From: Methanoregulaceae archaeon
Lineage (GTDB): Archaea; Halobacteriota; Methanomicrobia; Methanomicrobiales; Methanospirillaceae
Direction: 5' to 3'
Assembly (NCBI GenBank): GCA_025453715.1
Contig: JALOPT010000034.1
Span: 1-11,997, forward strand
DNA length: 11,997 nt
The first letter of the stretch is position 1; each line of letters begins with the position of its first letter. The notes beneath the pieces were generated by a model that had not been told where the DNA came from, ran no database searches, and saw only the letters and a program-made list of their open reading frames with translations. Shown piece after piece: positions 4,717 through 11,997 of this stretch. Position numbers and translations under genes: made by a program.

Positions 4717-6502
4717 GCTGGCCAAGTCCCAGAGAAGCATCAGCGTTGCAGAATTTTTCGAGAAAAATAAGCACCTGCTGGGGTTTGACTCCCCTACGAG
4801 GGGAATTATCACCACCGTCAAGGAGGCTGTTGATAATGCCCTGGATGCCTGTGAAGAAGCCGAAGTCCTACCTGACATCTACGTGGGTATAAAACGGATA
4901 TCCGGGGATGTGTTTCGTATTATTGTAGAGGACAATGGTCCCGGTATCATCCCTGAACAGATACCCTATGTATTCGGAAAACTCCTCTACGGTTCCCGTT
5001 TTCACCAGATTAAACAAAGCAGGGGCCAGCAGGGTATTGGAATCAGCGCGGCGGTCCTTTACGCACAGCTTACCACCGGGACCCCTACCCTGGTAATTTC
5101 CCGGACAGGTGCTGCGACACCTGCCTGCCAGGTCCTTCTCCAGATAAAAATAGAGACTAACGAACCGGATATTATCAGCCAGGAGGGAATCGAATGGGAC
5201 AGGGCCCACGGCACCCGGGTCCAGATTGAGTTTAAAAGCAGTCTTGCCGCTAAAAAAAGACTCCTCGAATACCTGCGTTACACGGCCGTAGTAAACCCCC
5301 ATGCAAGGCTCCGTGTCGACCTTGATGATGAAACGGAAACATTCGAGAGGGTGAGCGCTGAAATCATTGTATGCCCGAAGGCAATCCAGCCGCACCCGCA
5401 CGGTATCGAGATCGGGCAGCTCCAGCGAATGCTTGCATCGAGTGAAGACCCGGTTGAATTGTTCCTTGTATCGGGTTTTTCCCGTGTAGGAAAGAAAACG
5501 GCACTTGAAATGTGCCAGATTGCTGGCATATCCCCTGCAAAATCCGCCAAAAAACTGACAAAAGAGGAACAGCGGCAGTTAATTGCTGCTATGCAGCAGG
5601 TAAATGTACCAGCTCCCCCGGCATCGCTCTGCCTGTCACCGATAGGGGAGGATCTGATCATCAGGGGCCTGCGTAAAGAGTTCCCGATGGACTTTGTCAA
5701 GGCCAGGACCAGGCACAGCTCAGTGTTTTCAGGGCATCCCTTCATGGTTGAAGCGGCACTGGGATATGGTGGAAAACTCCCAGCTGAAGGTAACGCCCAG
5801 ATCCTCAGGTTCGCAAACCGGGTACCACTGATGTACCAGCAGGGTGCGTGTGCAATCACCGGCTGCATCACGGAAATAAACTGGAAAAGCTATTCTGTCT
5901 CCCAGCAGGGACTTCCTGTTGGCCCGTTACTTATTCTCGTCCATGTAGCCTCGACAAATGTCCCATTCACCAGCGAAAGCAAAGATGCGATTGCATCGAT
6001 CCCTGAAATCGAAAAGGAGATCACCCTTGCCCTCCAGGAGCTCGGACGCGATTTAAAGCAGTTCCTTTCAAGAAGGGACAGGAACCGGCTCGCCGAAGAC
6101 CGGGCCAGGGCGGTATGCGCTATTATTCCTGAAATCGCAGAGAAAGTAAGCGAGATTGTCGATCTGCCAGTCCCGGATATCAGCCCCATTGAAGGGCGTA
6201 TCATGAGAAAGATGGTTGTAAAGAGGCGGCTTTCAGGCGATATCGTCATGATCGAACTGAATAACTATACTGATTTCAATGGCACAGTTTCGTTATATGA
6301 AACATCACCTGACAATGCCGATGATGCCGAACCAAAGGCAGATTTTGTGACAGCCCTTGATAACGAGTTTACCAAGGTCTGGCAGGTGCCGATGGCGCCG
6401 GGTGCAAGCTGGAAGGTTGTCTGGAAAGGGAGGGGGGGCGGAAACCTCGACATCCGGGGAATCGATACCGGAAAACTCGTGGTGGTGGACCTTAATGTCT
6501 AA
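4700..6502 (+). CDS. top6B: DNA topoisomerase VI subunit B
   Basis: Top6B is the ATPase subunit of the type IIB topoisomerase that relaxes and decatenates DNA in archaea. The GHKL ATP site is complete: KEAVDNALDACEEA (41-54), with E42 as expected base and N46 as magnesium ligand, then EDNGPGI (77-83), then GQQGIGISAAVLYAQL (109-124). A helix-two-turn-helix region follows at about 230-300 and the transducer domain to about 500. That domain includes HVASTNVPFTSESKDAI (415-431), where K428 is the expected switch lysine contacting ATP. Residues from about 510 to 600 form a beta-rich C-terminal extension, as in longer methanogen Top6B; the crenarchaeal protein is shorter (about 530 residues). The start is GTG, 17 bases before the end of hisS, and the last 8 bases overlap top6A. 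Such overlap fits stoichiometric production of both subunits. The antisense open frames within it are not genes. Confidence 0.97.
   Translation: MVLADELAKSQRSISVAEFFEKNKHLLGFDSPTRGIITTVKEAVDNALDACEEAEVLPDIYVGIKRISGDVFRIIVEDNGPGIIPEQIPYVFGKLLYGSRFHQIKQSRGQQGIGISAAVLYAQLTTGTPTLVISRTGAATPACQVLLQIKIETNEPDIISQEGIEWDRAHGTRVQIEFKSSLAAKKRLLEYLRYTAVVNPHARLRVDLDDETETFERVSAEIIVCPKAIQPHPHGIEIGQLQRMLASSEDPVELFLVSGFSRVGKKTALEMCQIAGISPAKSAKKLTKEEQRQLIAAMQQVNVPAPPASLCLSPIGEDLIIRGLRKEFPMDFVKARTRHSSVFSGHPFMVEAALGYGGKLPAEGNAQILRFANRVPLMYQQGACAITGCITEINWKSYSVSQQGLPVGPLLILVHVASTNVPFTSESKDAIASIPEIEKEITLALQELGRDLKQFLSRRDRNRLAEDRARAVCAIIPEIAEKVSEIVDLPVPDISPIEGRIMRKMVVKRRLSGDIVMIELNNYTDFNGTVSLYETSPDNADDAEPKADFVTALDNEFTKVWQVPMAPGASWKVVWKGRGGGNLDIRGIDTGKLVVVDLNV
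6484..6488 (+). promoter_or_regulatory. Ribosome binding site of top6A
   Basis: GGTGG, part of a GGTGGTGG stretch at 6481-6488, is six bases before ATG 6495-6497. It decides this start over the 46 codons of extra open frame upstream, which lie wholly within top6B. Confidence 0.75.
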
Positions 6503-7583
6503 AGCAGACCTCAATAAGCGGGCCATTGAAAGCCTGCAAACCATTGCGCAAAGCTGGTACGACCAGATAAAGAGCGGAGTGATACCCTCAATCAACCTGC
6601 CCACCAGGACAAAGCACAACATTGAGTATGACGACGAGAGCGAGGTCTGGAAATATGGCGAGAAAGAGAGTACCCGCTCTGCAGGTTCGGCAAAAAGTGC
6701 GATGCACATCCTGAAGATGGCATGGGTAATCTGGTTTTTGAAAAAACAGATCGGTGAAAACCGTTCATCGACGTTAAGAGAACTGTATTACATCTCGGAA
6801 GGCTGGAAAAAAGCAAAATTTGGAGCACAGGATGAGAGCAATTTCCTGATAGAGGACCTTGAGATACTTACCGATATGCAACGGGAGGCCTTTCATTTAA
6901 GGCCGGAAGAAGACGGGGCTACAGTTTTCGGCCCGATTGAGTTAAAGGAAGTGACCAGGAGAGGAGAGCGGAAGATCCATTGCCGGGATGATGTGGGAGA
7001 GGCGGGTTACCAGATTCCCACCAATGTTGATACCATCGATTTCCTGAATCACGATGCCAAATTCGTCATTGCGATAGAGACCGGCGGTATGTATGCGAGG
7101 CTTATCGAGAACGGGTTTGATGAAGACTACAAGGCAATCCTTGTCCACCTGAAGGGCCAGCCTGCCCGTTCAACCCGTCGTGTCCTGAACAGGATTAATG
7201 AGCAGTTCAAGCTCCCGGTTGTTGTCTTTACGGATGGCGACCCCTGGTCGTACCGGATTTACGCAAGTGTTGCTTACGGGGCAATTAAAAGCGCCCACAT
7301 GTCAGAAATTCTTGCCACACCACAGGCACGGTTCATCGGAGTGCAGCCAAGCGATATCAGGGACTATAACCTCCCCTCAGACCACCTTAACGAGCGTGAT
7401 ATTGCTGCCCTAAACAGTGAACTTTCTGACCCACGGTTTGCCACAGACTACTGGAATGAGCAGATCAATTTACAGCTGAAAATGGGACTGAAATCTGAAC
7501 AGCAGGCATTTGCGGCCAGGGGGCTTGATTTCGTCACGAAGGAATACCTCCCGAAACGGCTTTCTGATATGGGTATCCTCTGA
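6495..7583 (+). CDS. top6A: DNA topoisomerase VI subunit A
   Basis: Top6A is the DNA-cleaving subunit, homologous to eukaryotic Spo11. From the ATG at 6495 the protein is 362 residues, normal for the family. The winged-helix (CAP-like) domain carries STLRELYYISE (92-102); one of the tyrosines Y98/Y99, by family alignment the second, makes the covalent link to DNA. The Toprim domain shows AIETGGMYARL (193-203) with E195, and VVVFTDGDPWSYRIY (242-256) with D247 and D249, the acidic residues for magnesium. The open frame continues 46 codons upstream from a TTG at 6357, but that part is an out-of-frame reading of top6B and lacks family similarity. The ATG overlaps the top6B stop by 8 bp. No gene follows on this strand; the next gene converges from the right. 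Confidence 0.97.
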   Translation: MSKADLNKRAIESLQTIAQSWYDQIKSGVIPSINLPTRTKHNIEYDDESEVWKYGEKESTRSAGSAKSAMHILKMAWVIWFLKKQIGENRSSTLRELYYISEGWKKAKFGAQDESNFLIEDLEILTDMQREAFHLRPEEDGATVFGPIELKEVTRRGERKIHCRDDVGEAGYQIPTNVDTIDFLNHDAKFVIAIETGGMYARLIENGFDEDYKAILVHLKGQPARSTRRVLNRINEQFKLPVVVFTDGDPWSYRIYASVAYGAIKSAHMSEILATPQARFIGVQPSDIRDYNLPSDHLNERDIAALNSELSDPRFATDYWNEQINLQLKMGLKSEQQAFAARGLDFVTKEYLPKRLSDMGIL

Positions 7584-7609
7584 CATTCCTGGAAATCCAA
7601 GCAGGTCCG

Positions 7610-7640
7610 GGATTTTCTTTAATCCGATCTTCCTTATTTT
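7610..7640 (+). terminator. Weak candidate terminator after top6A
   Basis: Within the 110-bp convergent spacer (7584-7693), GGATT (7610-7614) and AATCC (7621-7625) can form a 5-bp stem around TTCTTT. A pyrimidine-rich tract ending in TTATTTTA follows (7628-7640). The stem is weak and the T-tract is interrupted, but it is the best stop signal for the top6 unit. I see nothing comparable for the minus strand, and no gene in this spacer. Confidence 0.3.
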
Positions 7641-7693
7641 AGCTCCCCGGAACTCCGTGTATTGGTATTTGCAAAATTGGTTAATACTCTGGA

Positions 7694-8722
7694 TTATACC
7701 ATGAAACGGAACGCAATCCATGCGATCAGTAGCATAATCGCAGAATACTTGAGTCCTGCAATTGCGCTGCCTTCCCCCATCTGCCCTGCCACGAGTCCCG
7801 AAAAGATTCCCTGGATCATGGCTGCGTGGGCAAACAACCTCTTATAAAAGAAAAGATTCAGGTTTTTAATAAACTGTGGGCCAGATTGCCCCCCTGCCTG
7901 TGCAGCCGTTGCCATCGTTGTGAGAAATGTCGTAACCAGGACAAAAATAACAAACAGGAATACCATGAACGATACCAGCACGATAATGACGTAGATCATC
8001 ATGTTGTTATTCCGCTCAGTTTTGAGCTTAACGAATTCGTAGGTATCATTGGCCGCAGCACGTAGTACTTCGCTGGCGTCACCGCCAGCCCTGCTCGCTT
8101 TTGCAATCAAGTCGACACTACGGTCTGCAAGCGGGGTGCGAAGCCTCTGCCCGAACCGGTACATTGCCTGGACAAAGGGCACATTCCATGACATTTCGCT
8201 ATCCATTTTACGGATATATGGCGTTAACGTGCTGTATTCCCCAGCCGAGACAAGGTGGACGGCATTGGGTAATGTCATACCACTGTCATTCATACCAGCC
8301 AGGTCACGGAAGAAATTGGGAAGCGCTTCTTCGAGGTTTTTAATTCGCTTTGACTCCCTTGTATAGAGAATTGACAGGGGAACAATGGCGATAAGGATGG
8401 AAATGACTGCGATATCATCAATAATTGTTGTTGTAAAGAGAACTGACAGACCGTACTGCCTGATCATGGTAGCCGTCCCGAAGAGGAAGAAAAGGATGGA
8501 TACCGGTAGACAGACAATGAGGATATTAATGGGTTTTTCTGTAAGGACTTTCAGGGGATGCCTGATGAACCGGCCAAATCCTACCCGGTGAGATCGGTCG
8601 TAAGCAAGTTTATCTTCGATCTCCCGTTCCGCATCATCAGAATAACTGACGCGTTTCCCGGGTATGTTTTCTGAAGTACCACTTTTTCTGCCCAGTCCCG
8701 GAATTTTATCCTTCCAGCCCAT
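7694..8722 (-). CDS. T2SF-domain membrane platform protein, TadC-like
   Basis: This is a type II secretion F-domain protein, the membrane platform against which a filament ATPase works. The 342 residues start with a charged cytoplasmic part (1-60). Hydrophobic segments lie at about 65-84, 99-120, 242-268, 298-315 and 325-341. The soluble T2SF helical domain is at about 130-235, including LPNFFRDLAGMNDSGMTLP (134-152), where the family's Gly-rich turn sits. It has one such domain, whereas archaellum FlaJ carries two in one longer chain. GGAGG (plus-strand 8729-8733) is six bases before the ATG, inside the end of the upstream gene, with one base between that gene's stop and this start. It is last in the unit. 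Its role in pilus assembly or another type IV-like filament is inferred from the family and neighbours. Confidence 0.9.
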   Translation of the reverse strand: MGWKDKIPGLGRKSGTSENIPGKRVSYSDDAEREIEDKLAYDRSHRVGFGRFIRHPLKVLTEKPINILIVCLPVSILFFLFGTATMIRQYGLSVLFTTTIIDDIAVISILIAIVPLSILYTRESKRIKNLEEALPNFFRDLAGMNDSGMTLPNAVHLVSAGEYSTLTPYIRKMDSEMSWNVPFVQAMYRFGQRLRTPLADRSVDLIAKASRAGGDASEVLRAAANDTYEFVKLKTERNNNMMIYVIIVLVSFMVFLFVIFVLVTTFLTTMATAAQAGGQSGPQFIKNLNLFFYKRLFAHAAMIQGIFSGLVAGQMGEGSAIAGLKYSAIMLLIAWIAFRFMV

Positions 8723-8723
8723 T

Positions 8724-9647
8724 TCAGCCCTCCGGTGTCATTGAACTGATCATAATAACGAACATGATACTACCAAACGGGATCATCATGTAGATAATTA
8801 CATACAGGAATATGGGGTTCGCATTGTTTCCGATGACCGACATAATCGACTGCAGAATAATCAGGAAAAGGGGTCCTGCGACCATCGCAGTAACATATGA
8901 CTCAGCAATAAGACCCAGGGTATCGAGGAACAGTTTCTGTGTCTGCCGGTTCTCAATCGAATACTGCTCAGCTTTTGTCCTGAAATAGACCGTCAGGTTA
9001 CTCCCGCTCGAAATACTACCCATTGCACCCTGGATAAACTCCTTCATTCTCAGGCTTGGCGTTGAAACTGAGGTGATTCTGAGGGCGTCAATGAGGTCTT
9101 TTCCAAACATGTCAATTTCACGCACAATGTAACGGGCTTCAACAGAACTCTCGCCATAAATCGTGCTGTCTGCAAGCTGTCGGAAAATTTCGGCAGGCGG
9201 GATACCTGCAGTCGACATTGCAGTGATGTAATTGATCGCGTAGGGAAGGGTCGCATCGATATTCCTGCGCCGGTTGCCGGCAACCATAGAAGGGTACAGG
9301 TTATAGATAAGATAGGTCAGCCCTCCAAAAACAAGCAGGGAGATGATTGTTACTGCCACGGTCCCGAGGAAAAGGCTGTAATTTGCAATTGGAACGAGTG
9401 CGTCGGGCACAGCCCCACGATAGGTGACAAGTTTCGTAAGCTGGAAAATGAATGTGATGGTTCCAATCCCGAACGCTGCAAAGAGACCGACAAGAACCGA
9501 GGTTACAAATGCTGTTGAAAGATATACTTCAAAGGGGGTCTGTATTCGGGCGGAGAGCAGGTCTTTCCTTAATTCCGAATATTTTTCACGCCGGGCTTTT
9601 ACCCTCTTTCCGAGTAGGTTGAAGCAGAAGCGTTCATAGCTATTCAT
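8724..9647 (-). CDS. T2SF-domain membrane platform protein, TadB-like
   Basis: This is the second single-domain T2SF protein (307 residues). It has a basic cytoplasmic N-terminus (1-40) and hydrophobic segments at about 41-68, 91-118, 248-273 and 278-301. The soluble domain at about 125-240 includes LPYAINYITAMSTAGIPPAE (134-153). The two T2SF proteins have the same layout but differ widely in residues, so they are old paralogues rather than a recent duplication. ATG 9645-9647 overlaps the ATPase stop by 8 bp and is preceded by GAGGT (plus-strand 9657-9661) with 9-base spacing. It presumably pairs with the next gene's product to build the platform for the ATPase. In methanococci, the EppA-dependent pilus locus has a comparable pair of TadB/TadC-like proteins; an equivalent role here is inference. 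Confidence 0.9.
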   Translation of the reverse strand: MNSYERFCFNLLGKRVKARREKYSELRKDLLSARIQTPFEVYLSTAFVTSVLVGLFAAFGIGTITFIFQLTKLVTYRGAVPDALVPIANYSLFLGTVAVTIISLLVFGGLTYLIYNLYPSMVAGNRRRNIDATLPYAINYITAMSTAGIPPAEIFRQLADSTIYGESSVEARYIVREIDMFGKDLIDALRITSVSTPSLRMKEFIQGAMGSISSGSNLTVYFRTKAEQYSIENRQTQKLFLDTLGLIAESYVTAMVAGPLFLIILQSIMSVIGNNANPIFLYVIIYMMIPFGSIMFVIMISSMTPEG

Positions 9648-11931
9648 ATAGTTCGGACCTCACCTTTTGTATGACCGCTTCAGAGTCCCTGAAATAGGAT
9701 ACGAGGATGTTGGATACATCCCGGAAGTGGCGGATTTTCTTGATACGCATCCATTCGAGGACTTCCTGCCTTCTCTTTAGCTCCTCCCTGATCCGCTCCT
9801 CATTCCACCCTCTCTCTTCCATGATCTCTTCTAAAATGAAGGATTTTCCGGAATAGGTTATCTCATCCGTTGCCTGCCTCCATTTGAACACTTCGTTCGT
9901 AATCAGCTCGTTCGTCCGTGGATCAATATCGAGTATTTCGATGATCTGTTTATTTCGACGTATTCTCTGACCGCCAACCCTTGCCTGGACCTGGACACAG
10001 ACAAGGTCGAGAGCGGATAACATATTTCTCGGGACATCAAGGGGCGGATTTTCAATCCTGTGCACAACACTTGCAACCGAGTCCGCGTGAATTGTAGAAT
10101 AGGTCACGTGCCCCGTACTCATCGCCTGGAACAAGGTCTGGGCCTCTTTTCCACGGACTTCACCAACAAGGATATACTCAGGCCGCTGACGGAGAGCAGC
10201 CCTCAGGAGTTCATACATGTCGATCTCTCCCTTCCCTTCAGAGTCGAACGATGCACGGGTGATACTTGGAATCCAGTTGGGGTGCGGCAGTTTCAATTCA
10301 CGCGTGTCTTCAAGGGTTACGATCTTTGCGAGAGGCGGAATGAAGAGCGCAATCGCGTTCAGCGCGGTAGTCTTCCCGGATGCCGTCCCACCGGCAAGGA
10401 TCAGGGATTTCCCCGTTTCTACCGCAAGCCAGAGAAAGGCAATTGACAGGGGGGAGAAGGTGTGCCATTCAATCAGGTCAGTCGGTGTGATAGGTTCTTC
10501 CCTGAATTTACGGACAGTGAATGTGGACCCGTGTGCCGTTACTTCCTGACCCAGAGTCATCTGGATACGGGACCCGTCGCTCATTGTCGCATCAAGCATC
10601 GGTTCTGCGATAGAGATGTACTTGCCTGCCCTCTGGGCAAGTTTTGTTACAAAAGAGTCCAGGTCCTCAGCATTGGTGAACATCAGGTTGGATTTCATTG
10701 ATTCATAACGGGCATGATAGACAAATATTGACGAATTGACCCCGTCACATGAGATATCCTCAATATACTTATCATGCATAATGGGGTCAATCAGGCCCTG
10801 GCCAAGGAATTCCTTCTCCATGTTATAGAGAATTTTTGCCCTCTGGACCGGGGTCAGGGACAGTCCATAATCCGCAATAATATCATCTGTCACTTTTTTT
10901 AGCGTAATTTTTGCAAACTCCGGCACAATATCCCTTGAATTGATGTCGAGCCGTTCAAAGATCCGTTCTTTTAATTCGGAGAAAAGGTCCATTTCTGCCG
11001 GAGAAAGGACAGGTTCCAGCACGGTATAAGTGTACTCGTGCGTGGAGTTGTCATATACCACCCTGACATAGGCATAGGGCTCATTGACAGGGTAAAACTC
11101 AAGCTCCTCAACCCCAGCTCTGGGCTTCATCACGAGATCGATGAGCGGCCCGTGGATTTTCGGGTTGTATTCCTCGGTCTCATGCCTTATTAGTTTGAAA
11201 AGGTTGAATTTACCAAGGATTCCTCCTTTTTCTGCCGCTGCTGAGCCATCCCCTTCCTGGTCGATGTGTATACCGGAAACGCCGCCTGAAGGGAGGCCCG
11301 CCTCCCATATTTTTTCAATTCCCTCAGGGACGCTGCCATCTGCCATTACAAATGGGGAGGTGCGGCTCTTCAGCTGCACCTCATCTATCTCAAAACTTAC
11401 ACCTTTCGGAAGAATAAGCCCGCTTATTCCCGATATCTGGTCGATGCTGACTATTTTTTCATCCTGCTCGCTGACATCATCAGACCACATCGTCTTTGCC
11501 CCTTTAACGACCCTTGCAGGGGATTCCTGACTGGCAGGCCTGGGTGCAGCAGGTGTTGTTCCCGTTGTCTTTCCCCTATCGGACACGGGCGTAACTTCCA
11601 TTGGCACGCCAAGAGGAGGTTGGGTTATAGGTTGTGAATCGGATGGAGGGGGTTGTATTGAGAAGGTAACTGGCGGAACAGGTGACGTCCTTATAACAGG
11701 GATTTCCGGGGCAGCAATCACCTGATCAGGGGGTACTGGTGGTGATGGGGTTTCCGGGGGTGTAATAACCTTCTGGACCCCGATGCGTTTCATGAGCGCA
11801 TCTAGGTCTGTTACATCCTTTGCCTTCGTATCTTCGCTGGGTATTTGAGACGGGGTCTCCTTATCAGTACCCTTCTTGGCTGCAAGTATTTTTTTCAGGA
11901 ACCCCTGTTCCTCAAGTTCATCATCATTCAT
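9640..11931 (-). CDS. Type II/IV secretion-type ATPase of an archaeal pilus system
   Basis: This is the hexameric motor ATPase of a type IV-like filament (GspE/PilB/TadA superfamily). At 763 residues it is longer than a minimal archaellum-type ATPase of about 550. The N-terminus (about 1-160) is polar, with a proline/threonine/serine-rich part at about 57-140, likely disordered. A middle domain covers about 250-480. The motor core has Walker A GGTASGKTT (514-522), the Asp box VTLEDTREL (538-546), Walker B YILVGEVRGKEA (586-597) and the His box STGHVTYSTIHAD (605-617). The C-terminus (about 700-763) is charged and helical. Two T2SF genes follow directly, in tadA-tadB-tadC order. ATG 11929-11931 lacks a ribosome site; a TATA-like element lies about 40 bases upstream. 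No pilin, prepilin peptidase or archaellum gene (such as flaH or flaI neighbours) is in view, so which filament it drives is open. Confidence 0.93.
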   Translation of the reverse strand: MNDDELEEQGFLKKILAAKKGTDKETPSQIPSEDTKAKDVTDLDALMKRIGVQKVITPPETPSPPVPPDQVIAAPEIPVIRTSPVPPVTFSIQPPPSDSQPITQPPLGVPMEVTPVSDRGKTTGTTPAAPRPASQESPARVVKGAKTMWSDDVSEQDEKIVSIDQISGISGLILPKGVSFEIDEVQLKSRTSPFVMADGSVPEGIEKIWEAGLPSGGVSGIHIDQEGDGSAAAEKGGILGKFNLFKLIRHETEEYNPKIHGPLIDLVMKPRAGVEELEFYPVNEPYAYVRVVYDNSTHEYTYTVLEPVLSPAEMDLFSELKERIFERLDINSRDIVPEFAKITLKKVTDDIIADYGLSLTPVQRAKILYNMEKEFLGQGLIDPIMHDKYIEDISCDGVNSSIFVYHARYESMKSNLMFTNAEDLDSFVTKLAQRAGKYISIAEPMLDATMSDGSRIQMTLGQEVTAHGSTFTVRKFREEPITPTDLIEWHTFSPLSIAFLWLAVETGKSLILAGGTASGKTTALNAIALFIPPLAKIVTLEDTRELKLPHPNWIPSITRASFDSEGKGEIDMYELLRAALRQRPEYILVGEVRGKEAQTLFQAMSTGHVTYSTIHADSVASVVHRIENPPLDVPRNMLSALDLVCVQVQARVGGQRIRRNKQIIEILDIDPRTNELITNEVFKWRQATDEITYSGKSFILEEIMEERGWNEERIREELKRRQEVLEWMRIKKIRHFRDVSNILVSYFRDSEAVIQKVRSELYE

Positions 11932-11961
11932 TGTTGTGTAGCATTGATGTTATTCGCTGAG

Positions 11962-11977
11962 CTATAATATTAAAAGG
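11962..11977 (-). promoter_or_regulatory. Candidate TATA promoter of the pilus motor operon
   Basis: On the minus strand, CCTTTTAATATTATAG is the most AT-rich stretch in the 66 bp before the ATPase gene. Its centre is about 38 bases before the ATG, which predicts transcription from about 11944 and a leader of about 12 bases. The absence of a Shine-Dalgarno site before this ATG agrees with that. No operator-like repeat is visible beside it. Confidence 0.45.
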
Positions 11978-11997
11978 ATCTTGCAACCATTCCCTCA

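Noticed and set aside
4868..6249. Long minus-strand open frames (177, 197 and 119 codons) within top6B
   Set aside because: They lie opposite a firmly identified gene, show no recognisable domains and have skewed composition expected of antisense readings.
6427..6440. G-rich tract in top6B as a possible frameshift site
   Set aside because: The protein remains coherent through the Gly-rich turn (KGRGGGN) to the normal end. No alternative frame product is supported.
6357..6494. 46-codon N-terminal extension of top6A from a TTG codon
   Set aside because: It is an alternate frame of the top6B C-terminal coding sequence. The family N-terminus and a good ribosome site agree with ATG at 6495.
7584..7693. 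Possible small pilin or RNA gene in the convergent spacer
   Set aside because: No frame of useful length with a signal-like N-terminus and no tRNA-like fold. Only weak stems and T-rich stretches are present.
7694..9647. Two T2SF genes as a split FlaJ caused by a frameshift or stop
   Set aside because: Each has its own full domain, membrane segments, start codon and ribosome site, as in TadB/TadC pairs, so a broken single gene is unlikely.
10060..10701. Plus-strand frames of 79-128 codons opposite the ATPase core
   Set aside because: They mirror the Walker A/B region of the minus-strand ATPase and have no ribosome site or recognisable protein features.

Overview
The window is chromosomal DNA of a euryarchaeon, most likely a methanogen of the Methanomicrobiales or a close relative. 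The signs are both subunits of DNA topoisomerase VI, an archaeal-type NMN adenylyltransferase, a LarB-type nickel-pincer enzyme, an anaerobic-type cobyric acid synthase, an archaeal Tad-like pilus motor, TATA-type promoters, and GGTG/GGAGG ribosome sites inside tightly packed operons. The order-level placement is inference. Nothing looks foreign or mobile: I see no IS element, integrase, CRISPR array, tRNA or rRNA. No stretch over about 110 bases lacks a gene.

Layout. (1) 1-391, plus strand: the last 129 codons of cobyric acid synthase, running in from the left. (2) 434-3092, minus strand: larB, then nadM overlapping it by 4 bp, then an 83-bp spacer with two inverted repeats, then a 429-residue coiled-coil protein of unknown function. 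A hairpin followed by a T-rich tract closes this unit against the convergent cobQ. (3) 3093-3140: a 48-bp divergent promoter region with a perfect 14-bp TATA-like palindrome. (4) 3141-7583, plus strand: a 103-residue membrane protein, hisS, top6B and top6A. top6B overlaps hisS by 17 bp and top6A overlaps top6B by 8 bp. (5) 7694-11931, minus strand: a secretion/pilus ATPase with a long proline-rich N-terminal extension, followed by two single-domain T2SF membrane platform proteins in the order seen in bacterial tadA-tadB-tadC. Its promoter is near the right edge.

How the genes relate. NadM makes the adenylylated nicotinate/nicotinamide dinucleotide, and LarB uses nicotinate adenine dinucleotide, so their translational coupling makes metabolic sense. 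Top6B and Top6A form the A2B2 topoisomerase. The ATPase and two T2SF proteins form the inner-membrane motor of a type IV-like filament whose pilins and prepilin peptidase are not in the window. I did not find a clearly new defence or mobile system. The best leads are the larB-nadM pairing with its uncharacterised coiled-coil partner, the interlocked divergent promoters at 3096-3132, and the stand-alone Tad-like motor with no visible pilin.
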